From NCBI GenBank assembly GCA_018907035.1, contig JACCIC010000002.1:8135501-8199500 (forward strand): 64,000 nucleotides of DNA. The letters are read 5' to 3'. Below are positions 1-12,175 of this stretch, in pieces. The notes beneath the pieces are model-generated. The model was given only the letters and a program-made list of their open reading frames with translations, did no database searches and had not been told where the DNA came from. Positions within the stretch are counted from its first letter, which is position 1, and each line of letters starts with the position of its first letter. Both the position numbers and the translations under genes were made by a program. This stretch comes from Sycobia sp. Sy_11. Its lineage: Eukaryota; Arthropoda; Insecta; Hymenoptera; Epichrysomallidae.

Positions 1-1779
1 AACGCTTCTGCCCTAAACTGACCTACACTACCTACCTAAGTGTGTTTTTACACGTGGGCGGGATTCGCGTGAAGCTAGTTTTGCTATTGCTGGTAAAAAG
101 ACGAACTGTTTTACCGATGCGAGGTATTGAAAAACCCGTACGATTGTAGTGTCGGTAAGGAGGCTCACACCATACCGAGTCACTACGATCTATGCTCCTA
201 CTTATCCGTTACCGGTATGGGAGGCTCACACCCTCCCGGCGGGGTGAAAGTAGAGCGGTACACTTAGCTATAGCTCAACTCGTTCGTCCGTCAGCTTACA
301 GCTAAAAACCCTGTACGTGAGTTCATGCCGATTCTTACTTACTAGTTGCGTAATTTGGTAATAGAAAAAATAATATCGCACGTACAGTGGCTTGGTAACA
401 AAGATGTGGCTAAACCATGTAACTCCCGAGGATCTGCTCGGGACACATTGAACAGAGTTATAGGCGGTTTGTATGAGAAAACAAAATCTCGTTATATATA
501 TATAAAAAAATTATATTAGCGGATACGCCTTGCTGCCTCTGCGCCACAATCAGTTGCGGATTGGGAGGATATTTAGCGGTAAGCTATAGTTCCCATAGCA
601 ATGATTATTTTGCCGATTGTGGCAAGTTTCATGCACGAGAACTAACATTACACGAACCATAAATGTTAACAGGTATATAAACCGAAAGAAAAACATTGTT
701 ACCAAGCTATTGTCAACTTACTAAAAAAATTATTTGTAGGTTATATATAAAAAAAATTTGGTGAACTATTTCTTATGAACACACACTCTAACTAATATAT
801 TTAGGTTATGTTGGGACCTTGAAGTCCATTCTGCTGCCGGCAGGTGGCGCTGATGCTGTGCTGCGCTGGCTGCTGAGCTTGTTGCTGGGTGGTGCTGTGT
901 TGCCGCTGTGCGTTTCTGCGAAGCAGCGGCCGTTGGAAATTTTTCCACGAAAGCCTCCCCTTTTTTTGTGAAAAGCTTCTACGTTGTGGGAATCGCGCGG
1001 CCTGCGCGTGCCATCTAAAACACCGGATTAAACTTTTTATTAAGTGTTTTTTTTTATGTTTTCTTACCTCTTTTATTCGGTTATAGGAAAGAAAAGATCG
1101 GAAAAAAAAGGTTTTTCGAGGTTAACTCGATGGCAATGCGGTGTAGTGTTCCTTTTTTACACGCTCTCCGCGAACGCTGTAAAGAGCCTACTCGCAGAGA
1201 CTTCGGCGTGGCCTGCCGCGTGGTGTACGGGGCCGACGTGGCTCAGCGCACGGAATCTTCTTCACCCGTGCGGTGTATAAGACCGCCCGATGCTCAGCGC
1301 CGCGTGGTCGCGGTGCCTCCGCGACTTGGCGCGTGGACTCCGCTGGGCGCTGCTGCGTCGCTGCACTAGCGCGCGGCTCGCTCCTCGGTGGCGCGGTACG
1401 GCGCGTGGCCTCGGCACGTGCTCGGTCGGCCGGGCTCGGCCGCGTCCGTCGCTACTCGGCGCCGCTGCTGAGGCTCGGCGGTGCGCGCACGTGGTCTTTG
1501 TCTCTATACTGTCTCTCTCTCTCTCCTTTGTGCGAGAGGGGAGAAAGAAAAGAGAAAGTGGTTGTTCCGTTGCACTTTCGTAACGAAAAAACTGCTGTGT
1601 TTGTAAAATTTCACAGTTGTCACCACTGAACTATTCACTGAATTTATGCGTGAATTTAGTTGTGGACGGAAATTTACACTTTTAATGTTTGAAGGTTGCG
1701 CGAAATTTTGAACAATCGTCGGAAAAACTATTTAACGGCGTTGAATTAAATTATTTTTCGGCAACGTCGGGGTCACCAA
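1..1779 (-). mobile_element. Probable internal 5' part of a minus-strand LTR retrotransposon, non-coding as far as can be seen
   Basis: This lies next to an LTR-like edge at 1780. Read on the minus strand, the bases just inside that edge (TTGGTGACCCCGACG, 1764-1778) look like the primer-binding site of many insect LTR elements. The leader or gag region would then run leftwards out of the window. No long open frame survives; the short frames are not recognisable. The 1130-1500 part is very CpG-rich. Around 130-240 a short phrase (GAGGCTCACACC) occurs twice. The assignment is inference from the primer-site-like motif only. Confidence 0.35.
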
Positions 1780-2510
1780 TGTCGGGAGCGGATATATTTT
1801 TGTATATTATAAATATACCCACCACCGCACGACTCCGTAGTGCGGCTTAACACTTGCCCGATCATACGCGAGGGTTAAATTGAGGAAAGATAGAATTTGC
1901 TCGGATTCAGGGAAATGCCAAAAAAAAAAACGAATCTACGTCCGAATAATATATGTTGCTTTATTTTACGTGTATATACAGACGTGCGTGCGCTCTTAAG
2001 TAGCTACACGACAAGACTAAATGTAATTGTAGCGCAGATGCGCTTCGCTGCCGCTGCTACCCCCCACTTTCGGTAGTGAAGGCGCTCGTGGCGTGGTTAT
2101 GTGGAGGATGTAATCCCCACAAGAGCATTGTTTAAAGTTTTTACTTTCTTTTGATTTTGTGAATGTGGATATTTTGGAACATGGCATTAATAATAAGTAT
2201 AAACGGGAGTGTCTTGAAAGTATTCACATTTCCAGGAATCGAAATAATGTGAATTTAATGTTAGAGTCTGCTAGATTGGATAGTGTTTATCATTCCTTAT
2301 TAAATTGATTGGTTTTGGACAATTTGTGTAGAGGGGGAATTTATATTTAATTTACTAAATTTGGTGGTGGGGATGGGTATATATAGATTAGAACTTATGC
2401 TGACGTAGCTGTGACGTCGCGTTGGCGCGTTAGTGTAGCAATTGGGCCTATTGAGGGCGCACTTTCCCGGTGCTCGAAAATCGTCGAGCCTTTCGCATAT
2501 AGCATCGACA
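1780..2510 (-). repeat. Putative long terminal repeat, minus orientation
   Basis: The segment starts TGTCGGGAGC and can end at ATCGACA (2510), giving a TG...CA unit with a 5-bp terminal inverted repeat TGTCG/CGACA, 731 bp long. A TATA-like run (TATATATA) lies near 2380. It directly abuts the primer-site-like motif on its left. The right border is the weaker one: a second LTR is not in the window, so the boundary cannot be confirmed by comparison. A GTA/ATA-rich microsatellite follows at 2511-2570. Confidence 0.4.
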
Positions 2511-2875
2511 ATAGTAGTAATAATTTAGTAAGAGTAGTAATAATAGTAGTAATAATAATAGTAATTTCAACTAATTATGAATGTTTCTATACAAAATTAT
2601 TAATTATAATTTCAAAGATTCTAACATATTTTGTTTTCTTTTTCAATTATGTATCTTATATTTTCAAAATCATTTTTTCCTAGACCAGGCGAAGAATGTA
2701 GAAATCCACCAGAGTATTTGGATGATTTCATTTTTTAAAACTATTTGCATGTAATGAAATGTGAAATGTGTATGTATTTAATTTAAATTAAGCTTTGCGT
2801 TGTACTATATTAAACATATTTTAATTTTCGATATAACAATTCTACTTCAAATTTCGGTTATTTATGAGTTTCAAT

Positions 2876-3252
2876 GAAATAAAATTTCGAGTTCGAGTAT
2901 GAAATATTTTGCACATCATATTATAATATATAGACAGTCGTAGAAAGTACATAATAATATCGTATAAACATTTGTACTGATTTTAAGACCTATAGTTTGA
3001 CGAGCAAGTGTGCAGAATGGAAAAAGTAGCGAATTTGTCTTTATAAGGTAACTTCTTTAATTTTGCAGTTACCGGCTTTAGATTATTATTATTGATATTA
3101 TTATAATCATGAATGATATTTATTCTTATAATACTCGATGCGCACGGACAGTCATATAAATCACCAATATTTTTCAGTTTTTGACGTATCACATAAATTT
3201 CTTCAGCGTTACATTGAATTATATTTAGAACTTTTACAATATATTTTTTAAT
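2876..3252 (-). repeat. Left inverted copy of a transposase 3' end (pairs with 7447-7848)
   Basis: Reverse complement of this stretch matches 7447-7848 over its whole length with scattered substitutions and small indels. Both encode the same tail, recognisable by GDLYDCPCASSII followed by a Lys/Leu-rich end. It therefore looks like a second, oppositely oriented copy of the C-terminal coding end plus 3' flank of the transposase decayed at 5988-7735, not like short classical TIRs. The match stops near 3252. Confidence 0.7.
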
Positions 3253-3747
3253 AAATTCTATAAAATATTATATAAAACAAAGCACTATAAAAGTGTATCT
3301 CATGTCAGATATAAAATTAGTAAATCTGTATCATCTAATTATGTATATATGATATAAAATAAAAATATTAAATTGACGAGGTTTGATGATTTTTAGCTAT
3401 TGAATAAAGTAGGAAATTTAAAAAGTATTAATTCCTACTATAAAATGTATATATAAGCTGTACATTATGTATACATCAATAATCACTTTCCGCATCTGCA
3501 GCATCGGAGTCCATACCATCCTTATTCTTTTTAATTTTTTTATAAAATATATAAAATATATATTTTATATTTTCTATAAAAAAATAAATTTTTAATAATG
3601 ATTATAAATTAAATTTTGGAAATATTTTATTGAAATGTATAAAATATTTTCAATATTTAGTTTCATATAGACTATAATGTCCTACTTTGTGATTTTCTAT
3701 AAAAAATAACCATTATTAAATATCAAATACGTACATATCTTCTATCC

Positions 3748-4263
3748 ACAGTTCTCTAAATCCTTCTGGTCACTTGTTTCAACCAATCTGTAGCCGCGGA
3801 CTCCGGTAAATGAGAAGTCAAATTCAGTAACTTGGTTACGGCACATTTAATATTATTTCCCAAACTCTTTGCTTCTGGAAACTGTTCTTGTTCCTTACAT
3901 CACAGAAATTATAATGAATTGCTACTTTATCGGTAAAAATTACATGTAGCATTTTTCGTACACCTTTGTGACCATCTCTGCCAACAATTGATCGAAGAAA
4001 TCGCTCCTCCATCAAAAAAATAAAATTATTGAAATACCTATCGAACACTTTTAATAATAATGCAATATAATTGTTAAAAATAGCACTTTATAATAGGTAT
4101 CTTAATTTTTCAAATATTCGTTGAATTTCACAAATTGAACAACATAGCTAAAGGGAAAATTGCCCTTATTTGCCATAAATCGTGAGTTTCTTCAGAGGAG
4201 GGCAGTAGCAGGCTACCTTCTTCATATTTGACTTTAAGCTCTGCCTGATTCCGTAAGATTTCG
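3748..4263 (-). pseudogene. DUF4806-domain protein of a DNA transposon, decayed
   Basis: On the minus strand the frame 4048-3836 carries RSIVGRDGHKGVRKML, IFTDKVAIHYNF and a following helix. This is the pattern of the DUF4806 domain found in many insect transposon-associated proteins. After a one-base frameshift near 3840 the domain's C-terminal helix (LPESAATDWLKQVTRR) continues to a stop at 3748. An upstream piece beginning MSHEILRNQAELK (about 4270-4150) may be an earlier exon or part. Stops and shifts between the pieces mean no intact protein. Proteins of this family commonly lie beside Tnp2-like transposases, which fits the neighbour at 5988-7735. Function of DUF4806 is not known. Confidence 0.6.
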
Positions 4264-4274
4264 TGACTCATTTC

Positions 4275-5160
4275 TGTGAAACAATTATATTATAAAAAAA
4301 AAAACGAAGTTATACATAACCTCAGAAAAAATACCTTACCAAGATTATACAATAATTTTTCGTCTGTGGATATATTTTGTATTCCAGATAATGGCAATAT
4401 CTTAGATTTCTCGAAATTTGAATTTTTAGTCCCGAAATCTGTACAAATATTCGAATATTATAAAAACAAGAACATTAAAATTATATGTATCTATGTAATT
4501 ATGCGGATGTGCTTATAATTTTTATATTTTAATTATGATTTAAGGAATTTTAATCACTTGCTTAGTGCATATATTCATAATCCAAAATAACGTAAATTAA
4601 AACACCAAAAACTAATTTAGAAATTTAAAAATTTTCATAATTTTGATAATTTTATAAAACAAAGTATTTTCTTATGAAATGGATTTTGTTATGAAATTCA
4701 CTTGGAATGTATGATATTTTTGGAAATAATAATTTTTGAAACAATTTAAAAGTTTAAAAAGTTGTTAATGCTTGACTAAAATATTTAAACACAAACCTTT
4801 TTAGAATTCATATAACATTTTTGATTGCAAATAAGTATATTTAATAATACTTCGATTAAATATTTTATTAAGTATCTTATAACTCCATTAAGTATTAAAA
4901 ATAAATATTTACAGTTATAGAAAATATTTAAAAGCAAATGAATCTGTTTTCGAACCCCCCCCCCTGCCTTTTACTCCAGAATAATTTATTTGGTTACCAG
5001 TGCTATGTACCTAATTACCTCTTCTGTAACATAGCAAATTCATTCTTCGATTCTTCGATTCTACTCCTGAATTGAAAGAAATATTTCTATCTTTTGGATA
5101 GGATGAGATATGATCTTCAAGGAATTCTGTACATTTTTGCATCGCTAATGCGTAAGTTTC
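4275..5160. other. AT-rich DNA inside the decayed transposon, no gene seen
   Basis: Low-complexity A+T sequence with a short C run (4957-4967). No frame resembles a known family. Confidence 0.5.
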
Positions 5161-5250
5161 TCTCTCTCTGTGTGTGCGTGCGTGCTTGCGTGCGTGCGTG
5201 TGTGTGTGTGGTGTGCGTGTGTGCGTGCGTGCGAGTGTGTGTGTGTGTGT

Positions 5251-5347
<97 letters not shown>
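5160..5347. repeat. (TG)n / GTGC microsatellite
   Basis: About 185 bp of TG dinucleotides; the first third is interrupted by GCGTGCGTGC-type variants and the last 100 bp is almost pure. Open frames through it (poly Cys-Val, poly Thr-His) are artefacts. Confidence 0.97.
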
Positions 5348-5987
5348 TGAATATCTATAGAGCAATTGGAATTTTTTTATAATGGCGTCTGAAATTATTA
5401 ATTTTATTATAGGTAACTGCTGTTATTTCTACTTGTACACGACATTTTACATACATGTTGGATTGCTTTAAAAGTCTTCAAATTAAAATACAAATTAAGT
5501 TACAGTTAATAATTATAGAAACGTGAAAAATCGGAATTTTTGATTTCAAATTAAAAGTGAACCAAAATATACAAGTAACGATAATTAAAAGATACAACTG
5601 CACTTTAAAAAATTCTTGATATTTCGAATAGTCTTCAATTTTTCTTTGTCGTTTCTTTCTTTATAACAGCTTGAACGGCACTTTTCTGGTCCATGTAAGG
5701 ATGATAATAACAGTACTTCTTATCTTCTGTCATCCATGATGCTGGTATTATTTTTATGGAGTCATTTGTTAAAAATTTTACTATTCGCCAATTTTCCGAG
5801 TTATTTGGAAAGACTGCATTAGTGTTTAGAAAAAATATTTTTCGATGCAAATAATAATATTCTATTTATATAATTTTTGATTAAATTTTTAAAGATTTGA
5901 GTGCAATACTACGATTATTATTTCAAAGTGTGCTAGTATGAATATAAAGAGCGCTTCTATATTCTAGGGTAAGAAAGTATAGTTATA

Positions 5988-7735
5988 TTGATTAATAATC
6001 AAAATTTAATTTTGCATGATATGCTTAATGAAATAACTGTAACACAAGGTAATCTATATAATGTCAAAGAGAGTGAATATATTAAAAACGCTAACAACAT
6101 AAAAAATATGATATTATCAAGTGAGAATGATTATCTTTTATATGAAGATTTAAATCGTTTAAATTTTGAACAAAAAAAAAAGAAGAAGGAATGTTGGAGA
6201 ATAATGAAAGTTTTGTATTTGATAAACTAGTATTGAATTACAGATATAGCGATTATGAGGGTTCCGATTGCTCTGATGAAGAATTTGGTTTTTTTAATGA
6301 TTCAGTTACTGTTAAGAATGAAATTAAGAGCATAAATAGTGAAAGGAATTCTTCTAACACTGTTGATTCAGTAGTTTCAATCTCCAATGGACTGAGAAAC
6401 CCTATTTCCCAGTGGGCTATTATATGTAATATCCCACAAATGCCAATATCTAAATGGACAGTATTCAAATTTTGGTAGTAGAATTTGTATAGAAAAAATT
6501 ATAAGACAACCTTTATTTTATCGAATTGATAATAAAAATATTGATTTAATTATTAATATAGATGGTGCACCATTAGGAAAAAATGATGTGTACATCATTG
6601 TTATTTATTGTAGAGAATCAAAACTAAAAGATGCAAATGAATTTATGGACAAATTTGTGGATGAAAGTATTAAATTAATTAAGGAGGAAGTATCGATTGA
6701 TCAAATTTATTATAATGTTAAAATAAATGCGATAGTATGTGATGCGCCTGCAAAATCTTATATAGTAGGTGTGAAATATCACAGTGGATATCACTCTTCT
6801 ACGAAATGTACGGTCAACGGAAAAATGTATCAAGTACACTAAACCATTCTAAATAAAATTCTAAATTTGAGTTTAGTAACAAACATACCTTCGGACCCGA
6901 TGCAACTAGTATATTTAGGCTGCACCCGGAAATAATTACGTTTATCGATATTTTCTTCAACTGGATAAAAACTTCTTCAAATAAGTATTGATGGTATTTC
7001 TAATGCTCTTCTTTTATTAAAATCTCACATTTCTTATGATTTTTTTAGAAAATCTCGGCCTTTAAAATATGTAAAGTTTTTTAAAGCTACCGAGTTAAAT
7101 GAATATTTAAGTTACGATGTTTATATTAACTTTGTCACACTACATTTGGTTATTACCATTTTGACGTCTCCATTGCTATGTAAAATGGAAAGCTTTAGCT
7201 TTCGCTTAGGAAATTTTATAGGACGAATAAAAAATTCACTTCGAAAAGGTAATCAGCCTTCACAATGATTAATGCACAGATGTACAAAAATAGAAACAAT
7301 ACAGGAAGTGCCTATGAATATTATTCATTGACAAGTTTTAAAACTTTCGCAAGCACATTATCAAGGTCTTCTCGCATACAATACAAGATCGTCCAACTCC
7401 GTACGTACAAAATAAACTGTACTGCTGATAAAAATAACTGTATCTTAATAGATAGAAAATATATTGTTAAAGTTCTAAATATAATTCAATGTAACGTTGA
7501 AAAAATTTATGTGATAGGTCAAAAACTGAAAATCATTGGTGATTTATATGACTGTCCGTGCGCATCGAGTATTATAGGAACAAATATCATTAGTGATTAT
7601 AATAATGTTAATAATAATAATCTCAATTCTTGGAATAGAAAGCGGGTAACTGCAAAGTTAACGAAATTACCTTAGAAAGACAAATTCGCTACTTTTTCCA
7701 TCCTGCACACTTGCTCTGCATAATTATAGGTCTTA
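5988..7735 (+). pseudogene. Tnp2-like (CACTA/EnSpm-type) transposase, multiply broken
   Basis: Consecutive pieces in shifting + frames follow the order of the insect Tnp2-like transposases. There is an acidic N-terminal part (5988-6478). A core at about 6540-6840 has NIDGAPLGK, an Asn-Glu-Phe-(x)-Lys-Phe-Val-(x)-Glu helix, CDAPAKSY and a cysteine after a Gly-Tyr. The PSDPMQLVYLG motif is near 6895-6930. Then come LLLKSHISYDFFRKSRPLK and KATELNEYL (near 7000-7110), SFRLGNFIGRIKNSLRKG (7190-7250) and the tail with GDLYDCPCASSII (7530-7675). Stops and frameshifts separate the pieces, so it is dead. Family placement rests on motif order from memory; a profile search would settle CACTA versus a related superfamily. 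Confidence 0.65.
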
Positions 7736-7848
7736 AAATCGCTACAAATGTTTATATGATACTATTATTTACTTTCTACGACTGTTTATATATTATACTA
7801 TTATGTGCAAAATATTTCATACTGGTACTCCGAATTTAAAATTATTTA
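7447..7848 (+). repeat. Right inverted copy of the transposase 3' end (pairs with 2876-3252)
   Basis: Matches the reverse complement of 2876-3252, including the flank beyond the stop codon (AAAATATTTCATACT is shared exactly). Together the two copies enclose about 4.2 kb. Confidence 0.7.
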
Positions 7849-8570
7849 TAAGAATTTTCTATAGGATTTTTTAATAGTTTTCTATAGTAATACTGTAGGA
7901 ATGGAAAACATTTTATATTTTTAAAATGATTCTTGTATAGAAATATTACAGGGTTTTCTATAATCATAAGAATGCTAGTAGGAATATCGTACAGAATTCT
8001 TCCACAGGAATCGTTCTATTTGTACATGTGTAAGTTATATCGATTAATTAATTTTATATTTGTGATAGTATTATAGTATTTTGTTTTATATAATATGTTT
8101 AAGGCGACGTACCTAAAAATAATATAAAATATTATGATTTATAAAATACAAATGTTCGTGTTCGAGTATACTTTTATTGTTATATGAATAGCATAATAAA
8201 AATAAAATAACTGTGATTAAAAGAATATGTAAATTATTTTTTCCTAAAACAAAAAAGTTGCATCATATGATAATTTTATATATAACCTTACAAATATTTT
8301 ATGTAGACGTTTCAGCTGCGCAGCCAGCAAATACACGTTTGCTACATAGTTGTAACGGCTTAAAAAAAGAAAAAGAAAAGTCGCTAAGTTATGCTTTGTT
8401 ACATATAAGCATTCCCAGCCGCACCTAGATTTCGCATTAGCTGCCAGTTGTGCACTAAAACTTTTCATTTTTGCTGATCTTTTTTTTTTGGTGCAGATCT
8501 GTCCATCATTGCGACTGTTGTGTAAGTTGCAATGCTTTAATTATCATAACAATTTCATTCATAGAAATTT
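7849..8570. other. AT-rich intergenic DNA
   Basis: No coding frame or repeat recognised. A loosely repeated TTTTCTATA phrase occurs near 7855-7985. Confidence 0.5.
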
Positions 8571-8870
8571 TTGAATACGCGAGTCATGTTTACACTACGT
8601 AGCTGCAACGTCTACATTACGGCACCAAATTCGCTCACAAAAAATTTGTTCATGAGCGAATCAGGTTTATACTACATAGCTGCAACTGCTTTCGTATCGG
8701 CATTTTTAGGCAGCAGCTACGTATATTTTGGCACTAACGTGCACATTTTTCACGTTGCAATAACGTAGCAATGACGTTTTCACTACTCCTGTCAAAACGT
8801 AGTCACATTGCCAAAAATATGTCGTTGCAACGTCGTAGCTCCGAGTAATGCTATCTGGGAATTCATCACA
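8571..8870. repeat. Degenerate repeat built on CTACGTAGCTGCAACG
   Basis: Variants of one word occur in both orientations: CTACGTAGCTGCAACG (about 8596), CTACATAGCTGCAACT (8675), CAGCTACGTA (8714), CGTTGCAATAACGTAGC (8753) and CGTTGCAACGTCGTAGC (8824). The spacing is irregular. It may be a decayed MITE or short satellite. Confidence 0.5.
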
Positions 8871-9815
8871 TTTCTATAATTAAAAAAAAATATTTCAACC
8901 AGAAACGATATTGGCGCATAAAAGGTTAAATAATAATTAGAGTTTATTCATAATACTATACTATTATCTGTCTATGAGAAAATAAAATTAAATCTGAAGA
9001 GATACAATGACAATAAAAATAATAAAAGACAAAAGTAAGAAGAAATAAAATAAAAAACAAGAAAGGATTAAATGCCAATTATTGTATTTGTTTTCAAAAC
9101 ACACAAGCGGATAAATTTTCATACATACTAAATTGTCGCTCTTTTATCTTAATCTCCACCAACAAACCTATTTTCAACGTAAAGTTGGAGGGCGATTATA
9201 AAATTGTATAAATACGACAAAACCTGCTCAAGCTCCATTTTTCACTGCGAAATTGAGTAGTTAGTTATTGGTACGTATAAGCTTAACTTACTTTTGCTTT
9301 GAAACTATTTTTTCTGCTTTATGAATTTAATTCAATTTACATAATATTCTACATATTCTCCATTTTAAGAGTTTAATATTTTCTTCATTTTTCTTAACTA
9401 CTCCATATCAGTAGTTGATATGATTAACTAGTTAAGTCATACTGTATAAGATCTGTGATATATTATGATATATTATGATATATGATAATAATAATAATTA
9501 TAATAATAACAATAATAATCAATAATAATTATAATACTCAATAATAATTATAACAATTATTATTTTATATTTCGTTATTATTTGCAGCCGGTGTGCTGCG
9601 CACAGTAATAATACACATATACACAAGTTTAAATATTTATATACATATATTTATACATTATGCGTACATTAAATCATTTGTTTTAGTTAATTTAATTAAA
9701 TACAGCGGGTGCATTCGTTTTCGGACACCCGTTGTATATGCTGGTATTCGCGCATTCGCTACATTCGTTGCGGCTCAGGCTGCTCAGTGAGAGCGTGTAG
9801 TAGTGTGCGTGCGGC
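8871..9815. other. AT-rich intergenic DNA with an AAT/ATA microsatellite
   Basis: An AATAATAAT-type low-complexity run covers about 9465-9565. GTGCTGCGCAC at about 9592 is a short palindrome. No gene seen. Confidence 0.5.
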
Positions 9816-10010
9816 ATGTATTAGAGGGGATAGCGGCCGCCGGTCTAATACATTGAACGCGCGCTCTCTTGTCGCGCGCAGTGTATCCCCTCTACGGCAT
9901 ACGCTGTACTTAACTTAGTGGTAGAGAGAGAGACTAGATATCGCGTTCTCTCTCTACTTGTTCGAGTTTCTGCAGTTGCGACGACTACCTTCTCCAGTAG
10001 TCGTCGCGAC
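9816..10010 (+). other. Cluster of three strong hairpins (possible structured RNA)
   Basis: Hairpin A pairs TAGAGGGGATA (9822-9832) with TATCCCCTCTA (9884-9894). Its 5' side can instead pair ATGTATTAGA (9816-9825) with TCTAATACAT (9844-9853), so two alternatives compete. Hairpin B pairs GTAGAGAGAGA (9921-9931) with TCTCTCTCTAC (9947-9957). Hairpin C pairs 9975-9988 with 9997-10010: 14 pairs, one of them a T-G wobble, with an 8-nt loop. The local GC content is higher than its surroundings. No family is recognised. It could be an LTR leader, a promoter-proximal RNA or a MITE. Confidence 0.5.
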
Positions 10011-10020
10011 CTTTGCCCGG

Positions 10021-12175
10021 TTTTCGGTGTTTATTCGGTGTATACGCGAGTCTTAATTTAATAATTATAGAAATAATATATTTAATATATTATTTCTAAT
10101 GATATTCGATATTCTTTCTTGTGAAGTTTATACATCTAATTCCGTGTATGTATTGTAAAATACATCCACCAAATTAGATGTAATACTATCTTAAATTTTA
10201 ACGCGTATAATAAATCCTTTGTTCGAAGTAAATTTGCGGGGCTATGTTTTTGGCCGTCGCAAATTTAAAAGTTCTTTTAGCAACAGTGCATCTTTTTTTA
10301 TATAATATCAAATCTTCTAGTTTAATTGAATATTCCCATGTTTTGTAGGCAGTGCGTCGCATTCTTTTGACTTTATCGCAAATATGCGAAAATTTGAATA
10401 AAACGGCCAACAATATGACTCCATGCAGCAGCTTGGAAATCCGAAAATACTTACACCTTCAAAGCAAAGTATTTCTGAAGTATGTGTAATATTATTTTAT
10501 TTGAAACTATAAAGTATACATTCAGGACATAGATCAAATATAGTGAACAATTGATCTTTAGTATCTCGGAATTCCATTCATCTATATTTTTATCCATCTG
10601 AAGCATCGATCTTCTGTAAAGTAAGAATATCAATATTTTCATCCCTCAGAAAACAAGATAAACCTATGTTCCATTGACAAATAATTATATGTAAAAATAA
10701 AAGCGTACATTGTCTGTACAAATAATACACTGGACACAGATTTCTTTAACTAATTCCAATAGCCAATATTGAAACTGACCGATTATTTTAAGAATTTATG
10801 AGACTAAAAAATATGTGTAAATAAACAATGGCTTAAGATTATCCTCTTCAAGCATTTCAAAGATAGCATCAGATCTATTAAGTATAGTTAAAATTAAACA
10901 ACATACTAATCGAATTGAGATATATTTTTTGTCTACTTCTTTTCAACGTTTATAAATAAAATTTATCGACTATTGAAATATGCTAATATGTATTTTTCAA
11001 CTTTTTTGCTTCGTATTATTAAAAAAAATTTTTTTTTGAAAAACTCACTGACTATGACAATGACTATGACCATAACAATTACTATGAAGGTAATATATAA
11101 TCTCTTGCAAGAGTGATCAGTAAGTGACAGCTGGTAAAAACTCTGAGCGGAACAATCCTCATCAGCGGTACGACCACTATTCACTCACATATTTACATTC
11201 TATGATTTTTGCCGTATTCAGACTGAAGAGTGTATCGGCTATCTTCAGTACACGTTAAGAATGAATGAAAGACCCTATAAAGGAATACCTCTCACGCCAG
11301 AATAAAACTAGTTGACTTGCAGTTTAGAACTTACGGATGAAAAGATCGATAGCTGGATGGCGTCGGCGAATGAGAAAGGATCGTTGTATATCTATGGGCA
11401 CAGCCCTCCAGGAGGGTACAGTCGTACAACTAGATAACACTCCCGGGTCACTACAAGTATGAGATCCAAAGCCAATCTAGCCTTCTAACCATTGAAGAAT
11501 ATCACAAAGAATAATCGAGTGCCATCAAGGTAATCGATGGTATCGCCAAATCCCGACTCTTCTAGTATAGCGTACGAGTGGGTCCCTGTTTCGAGTCATC
11601 GGAGGGGGGAGGAGAACCGGTTTGTAACAGGGCTTAGATAATAGGACCATTCGATATGCTAAACAATAACCTCTGACCAATAAATCTCTTGAATAGCACA
11701 AATATTATAAATAATACATCATTTTTCAAAAAAAAACAAAACAAAAAAAAATATAATGGAAAATAATGTAAGGTAATGGAGATTTACAAAAACCAAAAGG
11801 CCAACCCAGTGAGTCGGTGAGCCGGGGCAAGGTAAGCCCCGGTATTGCTTCTTCTTGTAGATATTTGGTTGTCCGAAATCCCAGAACATGCCCGGACGTT
11901 CGAAAACGCATAAATACCAAAGCCTATTTTTACAATTCCAGGGACGATAAACATTAGAGTATCGCTACTCTCTGGAAGACGTTATATTTAGAAATATTTT
12001 GTATATTTTTATATATATAAGTACATAATAAAATTCTTGTTTAAAATGAATTCCGTTTCTCCAAACTCCTTACATCCATTCCCTCTACTTATAGGATGAG
12101 GACATCCATTAGTTCCGGAGTCGTATTAGTTAATACAACAGAGTCCAGGAGGACTGGCAATTTCTGGAAGGCGGG
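10021..12175. other. Intergenic DNA, unclassified repeat-like stretch at about 11,230-12,170
   Basis: 10021-11230 is AT-rich with nothing recognised. From about 11,230 the base composition is more balanced, with phrases such as GCACAGCCCTCCAGGAGGG and GAGCCGGGGCAAGGTAAGCCCCGG (a GGGGC/GCCCC hairpin at about 11,822-11,842). This suggests remnants of a retroelement untranslated region. No coding frame supports it. Confidence 0.4.

Noticed and set aside
5094..5382. Open frames of 70-88 codons on both strands
   Set aside because: They are translations of the TG microsatellite (poly Cys-Val or Thr-His).
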